This document shows positions 54,599 to 63,970 of a DNA stretch of 64,000 nucleotides, in pieces; positions within the stretch are counted from its first letter, which is position 1, and each line of letters starts with the position of its first letter. Below the pieces are notes generated by a model. It saw nothing but the letters and a program-made list of their open reading frames with translations. It was not told the DNA's origin and ran no database searches. The position numbers were made by a program, and so were the translations under genes. This stretch comes from Oscillatoria sp. CS-180 (GTDB taxonomy: Bacteria; Cyanobacteriota; Cyanobacteriia; Phormidesmidales; Phormidesmidaceae), in the NCBI RefSeq assembly GCF_028330965.1, contig NZ_JAQMUB010000063.1, positions 25,871 to 89,870 of the forward strand. The letters are read 5' to 3'.

Positions 54599-54853
54599 AA
54601 TCTTTGCTAGGAACAGAACGTTCCTGTTGCAAGAAGAAAGTCAAGCATTAAAAGATAGATTAAAGTAACTTACTTGATCGGGTTCTAAAAGCCAAACGAC
54701 AAACCCATAAATGGCTCTATCTTTTATCTTCTCGCTACGGTAATTACGGTACGGTTAGTTCGGCGTGAAAACCAGCGTTTAATTTGGGAAACCAACACCT
54801 GTAAAAGTCTCTCTGGTTCGACACAATGTAAATGAACTTGAGAGGAGAAATGA

Positions 54854-55150
54854 ATGAAGCGTCTGTTCCACGGCTCTCTGACTAAGTGGTTGACCAACCT
54901 AATTCGCAACCCCCGATATCGCTGGTTTGTCATTTTTGGGTCGCTACTCTATTTGATTAGCCCCTTAGATATTTCCCCAGATGCTATTCCAATTATTGGT
55001 TGGATTGATGATGGCCTACTAGCGACTATTGTAGTAACCGAGCTAGCGCAAATTGCGACTGAAAAGCGTCGTAAATCCAATAGCCAATCTGCTCAAAATG
55101 TCGAGCAGCCTACTGACGTTATTGACGTCGAATCGGTAGCCGTTGGCTAA
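54854..55150 (+). CDS. DUF1232 (YkvA-type) membrane protein
   Basis: A small membrane protein of 98 residues. The DUF1232 core is FVIFGSLLYLISPLDISPDAIPIIGWIDDGLLATIVV (about 26-62), with the usual SPLD..PD.IP..G..DD pattern, followed by a polar tail. The family is widespread and of unknown biochemistry, often tied to membrane or stress functions. ATG start with a strong GAGAGGAG. The next gene begins 54 bases on, in the same direction, so the two may form an operon. Confidence 0.88.
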   Translation: MKRLFHGSLTKWLTNLIRNPRYRWFVIFGSLLYLISPLDISPDAIPIIGWIDDGLLATIVVTELAQIATEKRRKSNSQSAQNVEQPTDVIDVESVAVG

Positions 55151-55204
55151 TCGTTAATCAATCCAAACTTATCACTTCACGCCATAACATTCGAGGAAAC
55201 TACC

Positions 55205-55813
55205 ATGACAACAACAGTGAAAGAACGCATTCAAACAGAAATGGACCAAGCTCAGGATAGCGGTAAGCAGCGTGCAGAACGCATCAGCGATATTTTGAAA
55301 GCAGCGGCTTCCTTAACTTTTGAGGAACTCAAAGGCGGATCAGCTGAGCTGCAAGTCTCTGCTCGTCGCTCCTTGTCTGAACTGCTAGAGGATCTTCAAG
55401 AAGCCTCTGACACCGAAGATGCTCAAATTTCTGAAATCCTCGCTGATGCTGAATCCGAGGAACCAACCGTTGACTCAGAGCCGGCTCCAACTTGGCGAGA
55501 GCTGTTTGGTCGTGCCTTAGCAGTCGTGCGCGATCGCAAAGGTGATTGGCTACAGCAGTTCAGAGAGCAACTTCGCAAAGATGCCGTCAAGTTCGACAAC
55601 GACATGACTGGCGAGCATGGCGATCGCTATCTCAAAGTCAAGTCCATCCTCAAGCGAGTTATTGCTCGATTTGAAGAGCTAAAAGCTAATCGCGATCACG
55701 ATGTCAGCAGTCAAACAGCCCAGCCGGTCAACGTTGAGATTGCCGATGGCGACATCGTTGAGGTGAGCGTCAGCTCAGGTCAAGACTTACGCGGTTCTGA
55801 ACAGGTTGATTAA
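55205..55813 (+). CDS. Acidic helical hypothetical protein, 202 residues
   Basis: Not recognised. Soluble and strongly acidic, with long amphipathic helices (MTTTVKERIQTEMDQAQD, then AAASLTFEELKGGSAELQ and a RRSLSELLEDLQEA segment) and a central low-complexity acidic stretch. The C-terminal part (GDIVEVSVSSGQDLRGSEQVD) is strand-like. The helix pattern resembles apolipoprotein-like or gas-vesicle/histone-like proteins of cyanobacteria, but no family is certain. ATG with GAGGAAA upstream. Ends at a strong terminator. Confidence 0.7.
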   Translation: MTTTVKERIQTEMDQAQDSGKQRAERISDILKAAASLTFEELKGGSAELQVSARRSLSELLEDLQEASDTEDAQISEILADAESEEPTVDSEPAPTWRELFGRALAVVRDRKGDWLQQFREQLRKDAVKFDNDMTGEHGDRYLKVKSILKRVIARFEELKANRDHDVSSQTAQPVNVEIADGDIVEVSVSSGQDLRGSEQVD

Positions 55814-55939
55814 TGGGCTGCCAAACGCTGCAATGTTGAGTGCAGACCTATAACCTCTTCTCTACTGCATTCAATGTTGGACCGGGTCGATTAGTCAGAG
55901 ACTCAAGAGCTACTAGACAAGCTTCATAACACTCCAGAG

Positions 55940-55968
55940 GGGGAGACATGCTAACGCCATGTCTCCCC
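55940..55968 (+). terminator. Rho-independent terminator
   Basis: GGGGAGACATG / CATGTCTCCCC, a perfect 11-bp stem with a 7-base loop, followed by TTTGCGTT. It ends the DUF1232/acidic-protein transcript and separates it from the riboswitch downstream. Confidence 0.85.
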
Positions 55969-56021
55969 TTTGCGTTGAGTAAACGGAGTGTGTTGAGGGG
56001 GGATGCTGTGTGCTATTTTTG

Positions 56022-56130
56022 CAAAGCGTCATTGGTTCTGGTGGGGATCAGCCACCAGAGGAAACGGGGAAAGAGCAGTGCAAATCTGCCGCTGTCCCGC
56101 AGCTGTAATGGGTATTTTGAGTCCTAAGTT
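56022..56130 (+). promoter_or_regulatory. Cobalamin (AdoCbl) riboswitch
   Basis: Conserved cobalamin-riboswitch blocks are seen in order: GGTTCTGGTGG, then CCACCAGAGGAAACGGGGAA, AGAGCAGTGCAAATCTGCC and the B12 box GCTGTCCCGCAGCTGTAATG, followed by GAGTCC. It lies about 110 bases before the hupE-like start. By family precedent it lowers expression of the downstream cobalt/cobalamin genes when B12 is plentiful. Exact ends are estimated. Confidence 0.92.
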
Positions 56131-56242
56131 TTGAGTTGAAAACAGTCAGAAACAGACCATTCAAACCCTTAGAATTCAAGATTAACCTCAGTCAGAATGC
56201 CCGCCAATAAAGCAATGTTCTTTATTCGTCTGCGAGGTACGG

Positions 56243-56911
56243 ATGAATTTACAGGCAGCGACCTTGGAGTTGACCAAGGTCAAATTTTTACGTTTTCGAT
56301 TGGCGATCGCCGCTACCGCGATCATCTCAAGTTTTTGTCTCAGTCCGTCAGCGCTAGCTCACCATCCTTTGGGTGGCGATACGCCAGCTAATGTAATCGA
56401 AGGCTTTTTATCGGGGTTGGGACATCCTGTCATCGGGCTGGAGCATCTTGCATTTGTCATTGCCGCAGGACTATTAGCTGCTGCCATAAGGCAAGGATTG
56501 CAGATTCCGCTAGCCTTTGTTGGGGCGTCTTTGGCCGGCACGGGACTCCATTGGATGGCATTAGGTTTACCCGCGCCGGAACTCATCATTTCTGCATCAG
56601 TACTAGTCTTTGGCATTCTCTTAGCCATGAGTAATCGCCCCAACGGTCTCATCGTGCTGGGACTAGCCGCGATCGCAGGTCTGTTCCACGGGTATGCCTA
56701 TGGCGAGGCGATCATTGGGGCAGAGATGGGACCCTTGTTCTCTTACCTGTTGGGATTTGCCCTGATCCAGATGGCGATCGCCTTCGCCGCTTATGGGATA
56801 ACGAAGCAGATTGGCAAACGGGACCACCATCAGGGGCTACACCTCCGATTCGCGGGTTTCACCCTAGTGGGCATTGGGAGTGCTTTTCTATCAGGCGTTC
56901 TACTGGGCTAA
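56243..56911 (+). CDS. hupE: HupE/UreJ-family metal permease (probable cobalt)
   Basis: A 222-residue membrane protein with an N-terminal signal-like span ending ALA-HHPLGG and about six spans. The HupE/UreJ signature appears as GHPVIGLEHLAFVIAAG (about 57-73), with additional conserved His in GLFHGYAYGEA. The family transports nickel or cobalt; members controlled by a cobalamin riboswitch are predicted cobalt importers. The riboswitch immediately upstream and the cobalamin-linked neighbours support cobalt. ATG 56243 fits a normal signal peptide. A DUF1636 gene follows after 6 bases. Confidence 0.88.
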   Translation: MNLQAATLELTKVKFLRFRLAIAATAIISSFCLSPSALAHHPLGGDTPANVIEGFLSGLGHPVIGLEHLAFVIAAGLLAAAIRQGLQIPLAFVGASLAGTGLHWMALGLPAPELIISASVLVFGILLAMSNRPNGLIVLGLAAIAGLFHGYAYGEAIIGAEMGPLFSYLLGFALIQMAIAFAAYGITKQIGKRDHHQGLHLRFAGFTLVGIGSAFLSGVLLG

Positions 56912-56917
56912 CAATTC

Positions 56918-57304
56918 ATGACTCCAACAACCTTATTTGTTTGTTCCCTGTGTGGCTTTTCCTCGGGGGAAAGAAATCGAGACGGCAGCTCCGGTGGAGA
57001 ATACCTGATTGATAAACTTCAGCAAGAACTGAAAGAGCGGCAACTTGATCAGACCGTTGAGCTAAAACCCCTGCGCTGTATGGCAAGTTGTAGCCAGCCG
57101 TGCAATGTTTCGGTGGCAGCCCCAAATAAGCTGACGTACATCTTCAGTAACGTTTCGCCCACTGAATCAGCCGCGATCGTAGCCGAGTTCTGTCAACAGC
57201 ATGTTCATAGCTCCGATGGCCGAGTTCCCTATCGAGAACGATCGCCAGCCATTCGAGCTGCAACCGCCTTCGTGTTGCCACCCCTGCCAACTAGCGATCG
57301 CTGA
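56918..57304 (+). CDS. DUF1636 metal- or Fe-S-binding protein
   Basis: A 128-residue protein of the DUF1636 family, found in cobalt and cobalamin clusters. Thioredoxin-like 2Fe-2S ferredoxin pattern: LFVCSLCGFSS at the N-terminus (Cys-x2-Cys) and LRCMASCSQPCNVSVAAP (three cysteines, about 53-62) in the middle. The C-terminal 35 residues are basic and weakly conserved. It starts 6 bases after hupE, so both are under the riboswitch. It might be a cobalt-binding or redox partner for cobalt insertion; that is inference. Confidence 0.85.
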   Translation: MTPTTLFVCSLCGFSSGERNRDGSSGGEYLIDKLQQELKERQLDQTVELKPLRCMASCSQPCNVSVAAPNKLTYIFSNVSPTESAAIVAEFCQQHVHSSDGRVPYRERSPAIRAATAFVLPPLPTSDR

Positions 57305-57413
57305 AAAGGTGCCAAAGGGTCATTCATAGCCAAAGACAAAATGAGAGCAAGATTGCAAAACTGGGATGTACCCCACAGTTTAGTCTGAACGGAGTTGTTA
57401 TCGGAACGGTGAG

Positions 57414-57707
57414 ATGGCAAGACTTACGTTGACTTTTCTGGTGATTCTCCCAGGCATTGCTGGAATCGTGGTTTTTGGTTTCTATGCACTGATCGACATG
57501 GCAAAGTTGGACGAAGCCTATCAGCAGTTTGCGGCGAGTGCACAACAGTCAGCTGACCTCAATACCCTATTCATACTCGCCACTCAGCAAAATAATCATC
57601 GGATTAACGTCTTCGCCGAGGGGGTTTGGGTGTTGCTCTGTGCCGTGATGGTCGCGATCGGTCTGCATGGTCTATTCACGCTGCCTCACGCAAGACGGAG
57701 GTCGTGA
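57414..57707 (+). CDS. Small two-span membrane protein in cobalt locus
   Basis: A 97-residue protein with two hydrophobic spans (about 4-27 and 68-88) and a polar loop between (KLDEAYQQFAASAQQSADLNTLFILATQQNNHRINVF), ending PHARRRS. Not recognised. It lies between DUF1636 and cobW on the same strand, 109 bases after the former, so it is probably part of the B12-controlled group. It might be a small transporter component such as a CbtB/CbiN-like accessory, though no signature shows this. Confidence 0.6.
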   Translation: MARLTLTFLVILPGIAGIVVFGFYALIDMAKLDEAYQQFAASAQQSADLNTLFILATQQNNHRINVFAEGVWVLLCAVMVAIGLHGLFTLPHARRRS

Positions 57708-57875
57708 AAAGACTTCCAGCCTCAGGAACTAGTAACCAGAAGTCAGAAGGTGTCTGGATTGTCCTCCTGAGGCTGAGACTTTCCGCTTATGGCTAGCGTC
57801 GGGTGGGCAATGCTCACCCAACCTGTGAAAATTCTGCGGAAGTCCCATTAATACTCAACTTTTAGGAGCACACTG

Positions 57876-58913
57876 ATGCATAAAATACCCGTCACCGTAG
57901 TTACTGGTTTTTTAGGGTCTGGTAAAACCACCCTAGTTAGGCATCTGCTGCAAAACAATCAGGGACGACGAATTGCCGTTTTAGTCAACGAATTTGGCGA
58001 AGTTGGCATCGATGGTGAAATTCTCAGATCCTGCCAGGTTTGTGATGAAGAGAATGAATCCAACTCGGACGTCAGCATTTTGGAATTGGCGAATGGTTGT
58101 CTTTGCTGCACAGTGCAGGAAGAATTTTTGCCGACCATGCAAACATTACTCAAGCGGCGAAATGACATTGACTGCATTGTGATTGAAACATCGGGGTTGG
58201 CGTTGCCCAAGCCTTTGGTGCATGCATTCCGCTGGCCGGAAATTCGCACTGGAGCAACCGTAGACGGCGTTGTGACTGTAGTGGATGGTGACGCGCTGGC
58301 AAAGGGCCAAATCGTTGGCGACCTAGAAGCACTGGAGTCCCAACGGCAGGCAGATGACAGCCTAGAACACGAAACCCCAATTGAGGAACTGTTCGAAGAC
58401 CAGCTCGCTTGTGCCGACATGGTGCTGCTGAGCAAAACGGATGTGATGACTACGGAGAGTCGCGATCGCGCTCAGCACTGGTTAGAACAACAAGCTCCCA
58501 ACGGCGTTAAGGTTGTTCCCTGTCACCAAGGCCAAATCAATCCCAAAGTGTTGTTAGGCTTCAATGCAGCAGTAGAAGATAACCTCGATGCTCGTCCCAG
58601 CCATCATGACTATGAGGAAGAGCATGAACACGATGACCATATCAACTCTATCTGCGTTGAGCTAGCACAAATGTTTGATCCCAATATTCTGATTCAGCGT
58701 CTCCAAGCTTTGGTTCAACAGCAGGAAATTTATCGCATCAAGGGGTTTGTTACTGTGCCCAATAAGGCCATGCGACTGGTGTTGCAAGGAGTAGGACAGC
58801 GGTTCGATAAGTTTTACGATCGCCCTTGGCAACCTTCTGACGATCGCAAGACTCGTCTAGTCTTCATCGGTCAGGATTTAAACGAGCAAACTATCCGGCA
58901 GGCACTACAGTAA
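57876..58913 (+). CDS. cobW: CobW-family GTPase metallochaperone
   Basis: G3E-family GTPase, 345 residues. P-loop GFLGSGKTT (11-19), the metal-binding CXCC in NGCLCCT (about 75-80), Walker B-like IVIETSGLALPKP, and the nucleotide motif SKTD. A histidine/acid-rich stretch (HHDYEEEHEHDDH, about 247-259) follows, as in metal chaperones, then the CobW C-terminal domain (YRIKGFVTVPNK). CobW delivers cobalt for cobaltochelatase CobN in aerobic cobalamin synthesis. cobN would be expected next but is absent here; the following gene is on the opposite strand. ATG with TAGGAG. Confidence 0.93.
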   Translation: MHKIPVTVVTGFLGSGKTTLVRHLLQNNQGRRIAVLVNEFGEVGIDGEILRSCQVCDEENESNSDVSILELANGCLCCTVQEEFLPTMQTLLKRRNDIDCIVIETSGLALPKPLVHAFRWPEIRTGATVDGVVTVVDGDALAKGQIVGDLEALESQRQADDSLEHETPIEELFEDQLACADMVLLSKTDVMTTESRDRAQHWLEQQAPNGVKVVPCHQGQINPKVLLGFNAAVEDNLDARPSHHDYEEEHEHDDHINSICVELAQMFDPNILIQRLQALVQQQEIYRIKGFVTVPNKAMRLVLQGVGQRFDKFYDRPWQPSDDRKTRLVFIGQDLNEQTIRQALQ

Positions 58914-58978
58914 AAAAGTGAAAGCCCTCCTGTTGTGACGCGATGGGTGTCGGGACACGATATATGGCTTTCCCAGGG

Positions 58979-61036
58979 TTATTCCAAGATGTAGGGGTTA
59001 CGGCGCTCCAGTTCGCTGAGGGAAACGTCGTCCATGTCTGATAGGGTTTCCTCAGCGCTGTGCTGTAGATGAATAGCGGCTCGGCCTTCAGCAATGGGCA
59101 ACGTGAAATGGAACTGGCTGCCCTGATCTTTACCCGCAGAGGTCGCCCAGATTCGTCCCCCTAATCCTTCAATGATTTGACGACACATGGCTAGCCCTAG
59201 TCCAGTTCCTCCGGTGGTTCGTCGCAGGGCACCTTCTTCCTGATAGAAGCGATCAAAGACGGCTTCTAGACGATAGGGTTCAATGCCCCGTCCAGTGTCC
59301 GCGATCGTTACCTGAATCATGTTTTCATCCACTGGACGAGCCGCGATCGCAATCTGATCATCCAGTTCAGTAAACTTGCAAGCATTGTCTAGGAGCTTGA
59401 CAATGACTTCGACGACCCATTCGCCGTCAGCCCTAATCATAGGTAGTTTAGGCGGTAGCTGCACGTCAATCGCCGCACAGGGATTGTTGCTTTCCTGCCG
59501 AGCCTGAACACTACTCAGCGCTAGATCTAGACATTCAGAAATGGTGAGCGCTTCGAAATTCCATTCAATGCGTCCGCTCTCCAACCGAGACAAAGTCAGG
59601 AAGTCCTGCACAAGTTTGCGCATCCGCTCAGCATCATCCAGTGCTGAGGTCAGCATCGTATTGCGTAACTGTTCTGGCATGTCAGGTTCTGTAGCCAAGC
59701 TTTCCAAGCACACTTGAATGGTAGACAGCGGCGTTCTGAGTTCATGCCCCGTAATCGCGATCAAGTTGCTTCGGGTTCGTTCTAGAGCTTCAAGTTGTTG
59801 ATTCAGGTCTTGCAAATGAGCATAGGCGTCAGCCTGAATGATGGCAACGCTAAGCTGAGCGGCAACAGCTTCTAGCAGTGCCAGGTCATTTTCGCTCCAG
59901 TTATAGGCACTGTCCTGACATTGGTGTAGCTCAATCATGCCAAGGAGTCGCTGCTGATAAACCAGGGGCACCAAAGCCCACGAACGAATCTGCCATTCTT
60001 CAATCAAATAGTTCAAAGCATCCAAAGTTGTCTGCAAGGCAGGTGGCGGATTGTGAGTATCAGGAATGACGATCGTCTCATGCCCCTGCTGAACCCGTTC
60101 GAGTAGCGGATTATCTTCAATGGGCCAATGAGCATTGATCAGTGACTCCACGTTGGGTTGACGATGCTCATGACGAATCGTTATCTCAGCCTGTTGAGGA
60201 GGACATCGATAGATAATGCAGCGACAAACCGATAGTGCCTGACCGAGTTCATCCACGGTGATCTGAAACAGTTCTTCTGGGTTTAAGGAGCGTCTGATTG
60301 CCGACGTGATGGAGTTTACCAGGCGTTCCCGCTGCTCTTTGATAGAGATAGCTTTGTAAGCTTTCAGAAGCTTGTATTGTCCAGCTTGTAAGTAGGTTAC
60401 CAACCGCTGTGTAAAAGGATCAGCCCCGGTGCCAATTTGAATATCACTTGGCACAGCCGAGAGCAACATGTATCGCTTTTTGGCCACGCTGATTTTGTCT
60501 GTCAGAGCAGGACGATACCCTGCAATGCGATCCAGCAGTAAATTAGCAGCCTGATGACAAACGATACTGTCCTGAGTCCATACCCCTTCAAAGCGACGAG
60601 TCTGGTCCAGTGCAGGTGCACCAGGAACAGCAGGCGCACGAGAATCCGCTGTTGCGGGATCACGCTCACGACAAATTAAGCAGGCCGTGTATTGTGCTCC
60701 AATCACAACTAGGTGCCATTCTTGCGTCAGCGTGTCGTCCTCCGTGAAGGCGATTGTTTCATACCCATTTGAGCCGTCTTCAAAACTGGTGCCTGCGGCT
60801 GATAGCACATAGACCTGATCGCTGAGATCTGCAATCCGCTGATAGCGACTCGCTTCCTGCCGATAGAATCGCTCTTGCTGAAAATTCGCAATTACAAGAG
60901 GCGCTTCCATCCCGGCCAAAACCTGATCTTCCATCGCGTGAGACAGGGCGGTGAGGGATGTTTTAAAGAAGAGTTGCGATCGTAATTGAGGAATTGCACC
61001 AAGCAAAGCCTCGACAACAGAATCCGAATTACCCAT
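58979..61036 (-). CDS. DICT-GAF sensor histidine kinase
   Basis: A 685-residue soluble kinase. N-terminal DICT sensory domain (about 1-130; LTALSHAMEDQVLAGMEAPLVIANFQQERFYRQE), a linker region, a GAF domain (about 225-395; VDELGQALSVCRCIIYRCPP, then LLGMIELHQCQD), a short coiled coil, HisKA (phospho-His about 431 in LIAITGHELRTPLSTI) and HATPase (ADTGRGIEPYRL, then GGTGLGLAMCRQI). This architecture is common in cyanobacteria. GAF cysteines (VCRCIIY) do not form the phytochrome chromophore motif. Signal and partner unknown. It is transcribed away from amt and converges with cobW. Confidence 0.92.
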   Translation of the reverse strand: MGNSDSVVEALLGAIPQLRSQLFFKTSLTALSHAMEDQVLAGMEAPLVIANFQQERFYRQEASRYQRIADLSDQVYVLSAAGTSFEDGSNGYETIAFTEDDTLTQEWHLVVIGAQYTACLICRERDPATADSRAPAVPGAPALDQTRRFEGVWTQDSIVCHQAANLLLDRIAGYRPALTDKISVAKKRYMLLSAVPSDIQIGTGADPFTQRLVTYLQAGQYKLLKAYKAISIKEQRERLVNSITSAIRRSLNPEELFQITVDELGQALSVCRCIIYRCPPQQAEITIRHEHRQPNVESLINAHWPIEDNPLLERVQQGHETIVIPDTHNPPPALQTTLDALNYLIEEWQIRSWALVPLVYQQRLLGMIELHQCQDSAYNWSENDLALLEAVAAQLSVAIIQADAYAHLQDLNQQLEALERTRSNLIAITGHELRTPLSTIQVCLESLATEPDMPEQLRNTMLTSALDDAERMRKLVQDFLTLSRLESGRIEWNFEALTISECLDLALSSVQARQESNNPCAAIDVQLPPKLPMIRADGEWVVEVIVKLLDNACKFTELDDQIAIAARPVDENMIQVTIADTGRGIEPYRLEAVFDRFYQEEGALRRTTGGTGLGLAMCRQIIEGLGGRIWATSAGKDQGSQFHFTLPIAEGRAAIHLQHSAEETLSDMDDVSLSELERRNPYILE

Positions 61037-61278
61037 GGATGCAGTGAGCTAGTTTGAATGACCTGAAGCGAATTGACAAACTCTTAAAAATATCTTCGGA
61101 CTGGCGAAGGTTATTCAGAATAGTCATTTTTCGTAGGTCACCCGTTAGGCCAATCATACGACCCTCTAAATCACCCTAGCCGGTAGAAACCTCAAGGATT
61201 AAGGATTCGTTACTAACACTGAGCGGAGTAAAGAAAGGGAGAAGAGAGAATTCAATGGTAGGAGAAGAAAGTAAGCGC

Positions 61279-61315
61279 AAAAACAGCGTCAGAGGTAGCA
61301 ACCTCCAACGCTGTT
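61279..61315 (-). terminator. Rho-independent terminator of amt
   Basis: On the minus strand AACAGCGT ... ACGCTGTT forms the outer stem with GGAGGT/ACCTCT as inner stem, followed by TTTTTGCG. It lies 73 bases beyond the amt stop, inside a 350-base spacer (61037-61387) otherwise empty; the kinase promoter lies at its low-coordinate end. Confidence 0.85.
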
Positions 61316-61387
61316 CAAGTCAGTTACAAAGATCCAATCAATCTTTGAAGACTGCATAGGTCATTCAAAAACTGATCAGAGCAGCAC

Positions 61388-62848
61388 CTAGGAAACACCA
61401 CCCATATCGCTGGTGTCCTTCAGAAAACCGCTGTAAGCTTCCATACCGTGCTCACCGATATCCAAGCCCTTCATCTCCTCTTCGGGAGAAACTCGGATAC
61501 CTAGCGTAGACTTCAGAACTAGCCAGAAGATACTGGTTAGAACAACGGTGAAGAGACCAATACTCAATATACCTAGGATTTGAGAACCCAGCTGAGCAAA
61601 ACCGCCGCCGAAGAACAATCCACCCTCAACAGCAAATAGCCCTACAGCGAGAGTACCCCAGATACCACAAACGAGGTGGACAGAAATGGCGCCAACAGGG
61701 TCGTCGATCTTGATGCTGTCGAAAAAGCCGACAGAGAAAACAACAATGACGCCGGCAATCAAACCAATGATGACAGCACCAATGTAGTTAACAGAAGCAC
61801 AACCTGCTGTGATGCCCACTAGACCAGCCAAAATGCCGTTGATGATCATCGACAAATCAGGCTTACCATTCAAAGCCCAGGCTGTAAATGTCGCCGACAC
61901 ACCACCCGCTGCTGCTGCTAGCGTAGTCGTCAATGCGATAAAGGGAACCATGGTGTCAGCTGCGAGCTGCGAACCTGGGTTAAATCCGTACCAGCCAATC
62001 CACAGAATCAAACAGCCCAACATGGCAATACTCATGTTGTGGCCTGGAATCGCATTCACACGACCGTCTTGATATTTACCAATCCGGGGTCCCAAGAAAG
62101 CTGCACCCATGAGCGCAGCCCAGCCACCGACTGAGTGAACAACCGTAGAACCGGCAAAGTCAGAGAAGCCAGCCGCTCCGAGCCAACCGCTACCACTCCA
62201 AACCCAGTGTCCGGTGATAGGATAAGAGACACCCGTCAACAGTAGGCTAAAAATCAGGAAGTCTGTGAACTTGATCCGCTCCGCAACTGCACCAGAGACG
62301 ATAGTTGCCGCCGTTGCTGCAAACGCAGCTTGGAACAAGAAGAACGTATCAGTCGTCAGGGTGCCACCGTCCAAACCATAGACTTCAGGACCACCCGTCA
62401 GGAACCAGCCACCGCCACCGATGAAACCGTTGCCGATACCGAACATCAGAGAGAACCCGATCGCCCAGAAGGCCAAAACAGCCAACCCGAAGACAATCAG
62501 GTTCTTAGACAGAATGTTGACCGCATTTTTCTGACGACAGAAACCCGTCTCAAGCATGCCGAAGCCAGCATTCATGAAAATGACCAGGACTGCGGCCAGG
62601 AAAATGAAAATGTTGTCGAGGACGGCCTGTACATCACCAGCAGCAATCTCATCCTGAGCATGAGCAGATACGCCCCATACCGCTAGGATCGTCAACGCTA
62701 GTGGAACACAAGCGACCCATTTCCAACCATTACGCTTACCAAAATAAGCCTGCACGGCCTCAGAAATCGGAGGCACATTTGAGTCCCAGAAAGACGACGA
62801 TCGCCGCTTTCGGGAACGAGTACTTTTACGAAGAACTAATCTAGACAT
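61388..62848 (-). CDS. amt: Ammonium transporter (Amt family)
   Basis: High-affinity ammonium channel, 486 residues, with a signal-like first span ending SAHA-QD (about 60) and eleven spans. Hallmarks: [22 protein letters not shown], the pore aspartate region [16 protein letters not shown] with conserved His, and [18 protein letters not shown] with the pore His. The cytoplasmic tail [23 protein letters not shown] phrase ([12 protein letters not shown]) is where PII (GlnB/GlnK) proteins act. ATG 62848 was preferred to a TTG at 62896; a long basic segment precedes the signal. A candidate NtcA box lies upstream at 63122-63135. Terminated at 61279-61315. Confidence 0.95.
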   Translation of the reverse strand: MSRLVLRKSTRSRKRRSSSFWDSNVPPISEAVQAYFGKRNGWKWVACVPLALTILAVWGVSAHAQDEIAAGDVQAVLDNIFIFLAAVLVIFMNAGFGMLETGFCRQKNAVNILSKNLIVFGLAVLAFWAIGFSLMFGIGNGFIGGGGWFLTGGPEVYGLDGGTLTTDTFFLFQAAFAATAATIVSGAVAERIKFTDFLIFSLLLTGVSYPITGHWVWSGSGWLGAAGFSDFAGSTVVHSVGGWAALMGAAFLGPRIGKYQDGRVNAIPGHNMSIAMLGCLILWIGWYGFNPGSQLAADTMVPFIALTTTLAAAAGGVSATFTAWALNGKPDLSMIINGILAGLVGITAGCASVNYIGAVIIGLIAGVIVVFSVGFFDSIKIDDPVGAISVHLVCGIWGTLAVGLFAVEGGLFFGGGFAQLGSQILGILSIGLFTVVLTSIFWLVLKSTLGIRVSPEEEMKGLDIGEHGMEAYSGFLKDTSDMGGVS

Positions 62849-63439
62849 TTCGACAAACGTCCCTTCAACACAAATCAGACAGCAAATAACCCTCAAAGAA
62901 TATCAACTTGTCAATCTACGAACTCCTAGATAAGCGCGCAGACCTTCCTTCGAGGATCTTCTTCAACGATTCTCTGAGTGTCGAACCTGACATACCCACG
63001 GATGACCATCTAGCCAAGAGCACCGACAAGGGAACTTAACCCTGTAGACAATCGCCCACGTGTTCATAAAGTTCAAACTCTTCGAGTAAGAAGATTCCAC
63101 CAAGTATATGAGTATTTAGTTGTATCCGTAACTACATTCTTTTGATAGAGGTTGTTCTCGCCATAACCTGATATCGCTCCACGACGTTCACCTCGTGTCA
63201 GGAAATCCTTACCTTTCAATGAATTGATGGGATAGGGCAAGGCGATCGCCCCACCTATCAAGCCCTCCATGGTTAAATTGATGGCCCCATCTAGCGAGTC
63301 TTTTTTGTAAAAAAGTGTTACATCTCCCAGATTGTTGAATCCACGAGAAGCAGTTAGGGAATAGAGACGAGGTTTCCAGGATGTAAGAGAGCTAGCGAGC
63401 CAGAGGGGTGACGGGTTGTTATGGCCTGGGCTGTTCTGC
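62849..63439. promoter_or_regulatory. Promoter region of amt
   Basis: About 590 bases between the amt start and the purE stop. A minus-strand frame at 63073-63483 overlaps purE and is not supported. The candidate NtcA box at 63122-63135 is listed separately. The rest shows no repeat or other gene. Confidence 0.5.
63122..63135 (-). promoter_or_regulatory. Candidate NtcA-binding site for amt
   Basis: The sequence fits GTA-N8-TAC exactly on both strands. On the minus strand, 22 bases further on comes TGGAAT in the place of a -10 element (consensus TAN3T), the spacing of class II NtcA-activated promoters. It lies about 275 bases upstream of the amt ATG, which leaves a long leader. NtcA activation of amt under nitrogen limitation is well known in cyanobacteria. 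Confidence 0.55.
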
Positions 63440-63970
63440 CTATCGAATCGTGTTGCGTTCAGCAAGATATTGACGATAGCCAATATCTTCCAGATGGTTT
63501 TGTTTGGCTAAAACCTGGTTTTGTAAATCCAGGCGATAGTCCTCAACCTTAGCCATCAGCTCAGGCTGACTCGTTGCCAAAATTTGCACGGCCAACAGCC
63601 CTGCGTTTTTGGCATTCCCAATTGCCACGGTCGCCACGGGAATACCTCCCGGCATTTGTACAATAGAGTAGAGAGAATCGAGTCCGTTGAGGGTACTGCT
63701 CTTCACCGGGACACCAATGACCGGCAATGGCGTCAATGCCGCGACCATCCCCGGTAGATGGGCGGCGCCTCCTGCGCCCGCAATGATGACGCGCAGCCCG
63801 CGTTCGTGGGCACTTTTGGCATACTCCGTCATGCGGTCAGGGGTGCGATGGGCAGAAACGATGGCAACTTCATGGGGAACATGAAACTCCTCGCAGACCG
63901 CGATCGCCGCTTGCATCGTCGGCAGGTCTGAGTCGCTACCCATGATGATGCCAATGAAAGGAGTGTTCAT
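63440..63970 (-). CDS. purE: N5-CAIR mutase
   Basis: Converts N5-carboxyaminoimidazole ribonucleotide to 4-carboxyaminoimidazole ribonucleotide in purine synthesis. The class I PurE signature [16 protein letters not shown] opens the protein (7-22), followed by SAHRTPDRM (39-47), [15 protein letters not shown] (65-79) and [33 protein letters not shown]. At 176 residues the length is normal. ATG start. The gene ends near the window's right edge with 30 bases beyond its start; it is transcribed toward amt. Confidence 0.96.
   Translation of the reverse strand: MNTPFIGIIMGSDSDLPTMQAAIAVCEEFHVPHEVAIVSAHRTPDRMTEYAKSAHERGLRVIIAGAGGAAHLPGMVAALTPLPVIGVPVKSSTLNGLDSLYSIVQMPGGIPVATVAIGNAKNAGLLAVQILATSQPELMAKVEDYRLDLQNQVLAKQNHLEDIGYRQYLAERNTIR

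Noticed and set aside
63073..63483. Minus-strand frame of 136 codons between amt and purE
   Set aside because: Starts inside purE, has no ribosome binding site, and covers the candidate NtcA promoter; weak composition.
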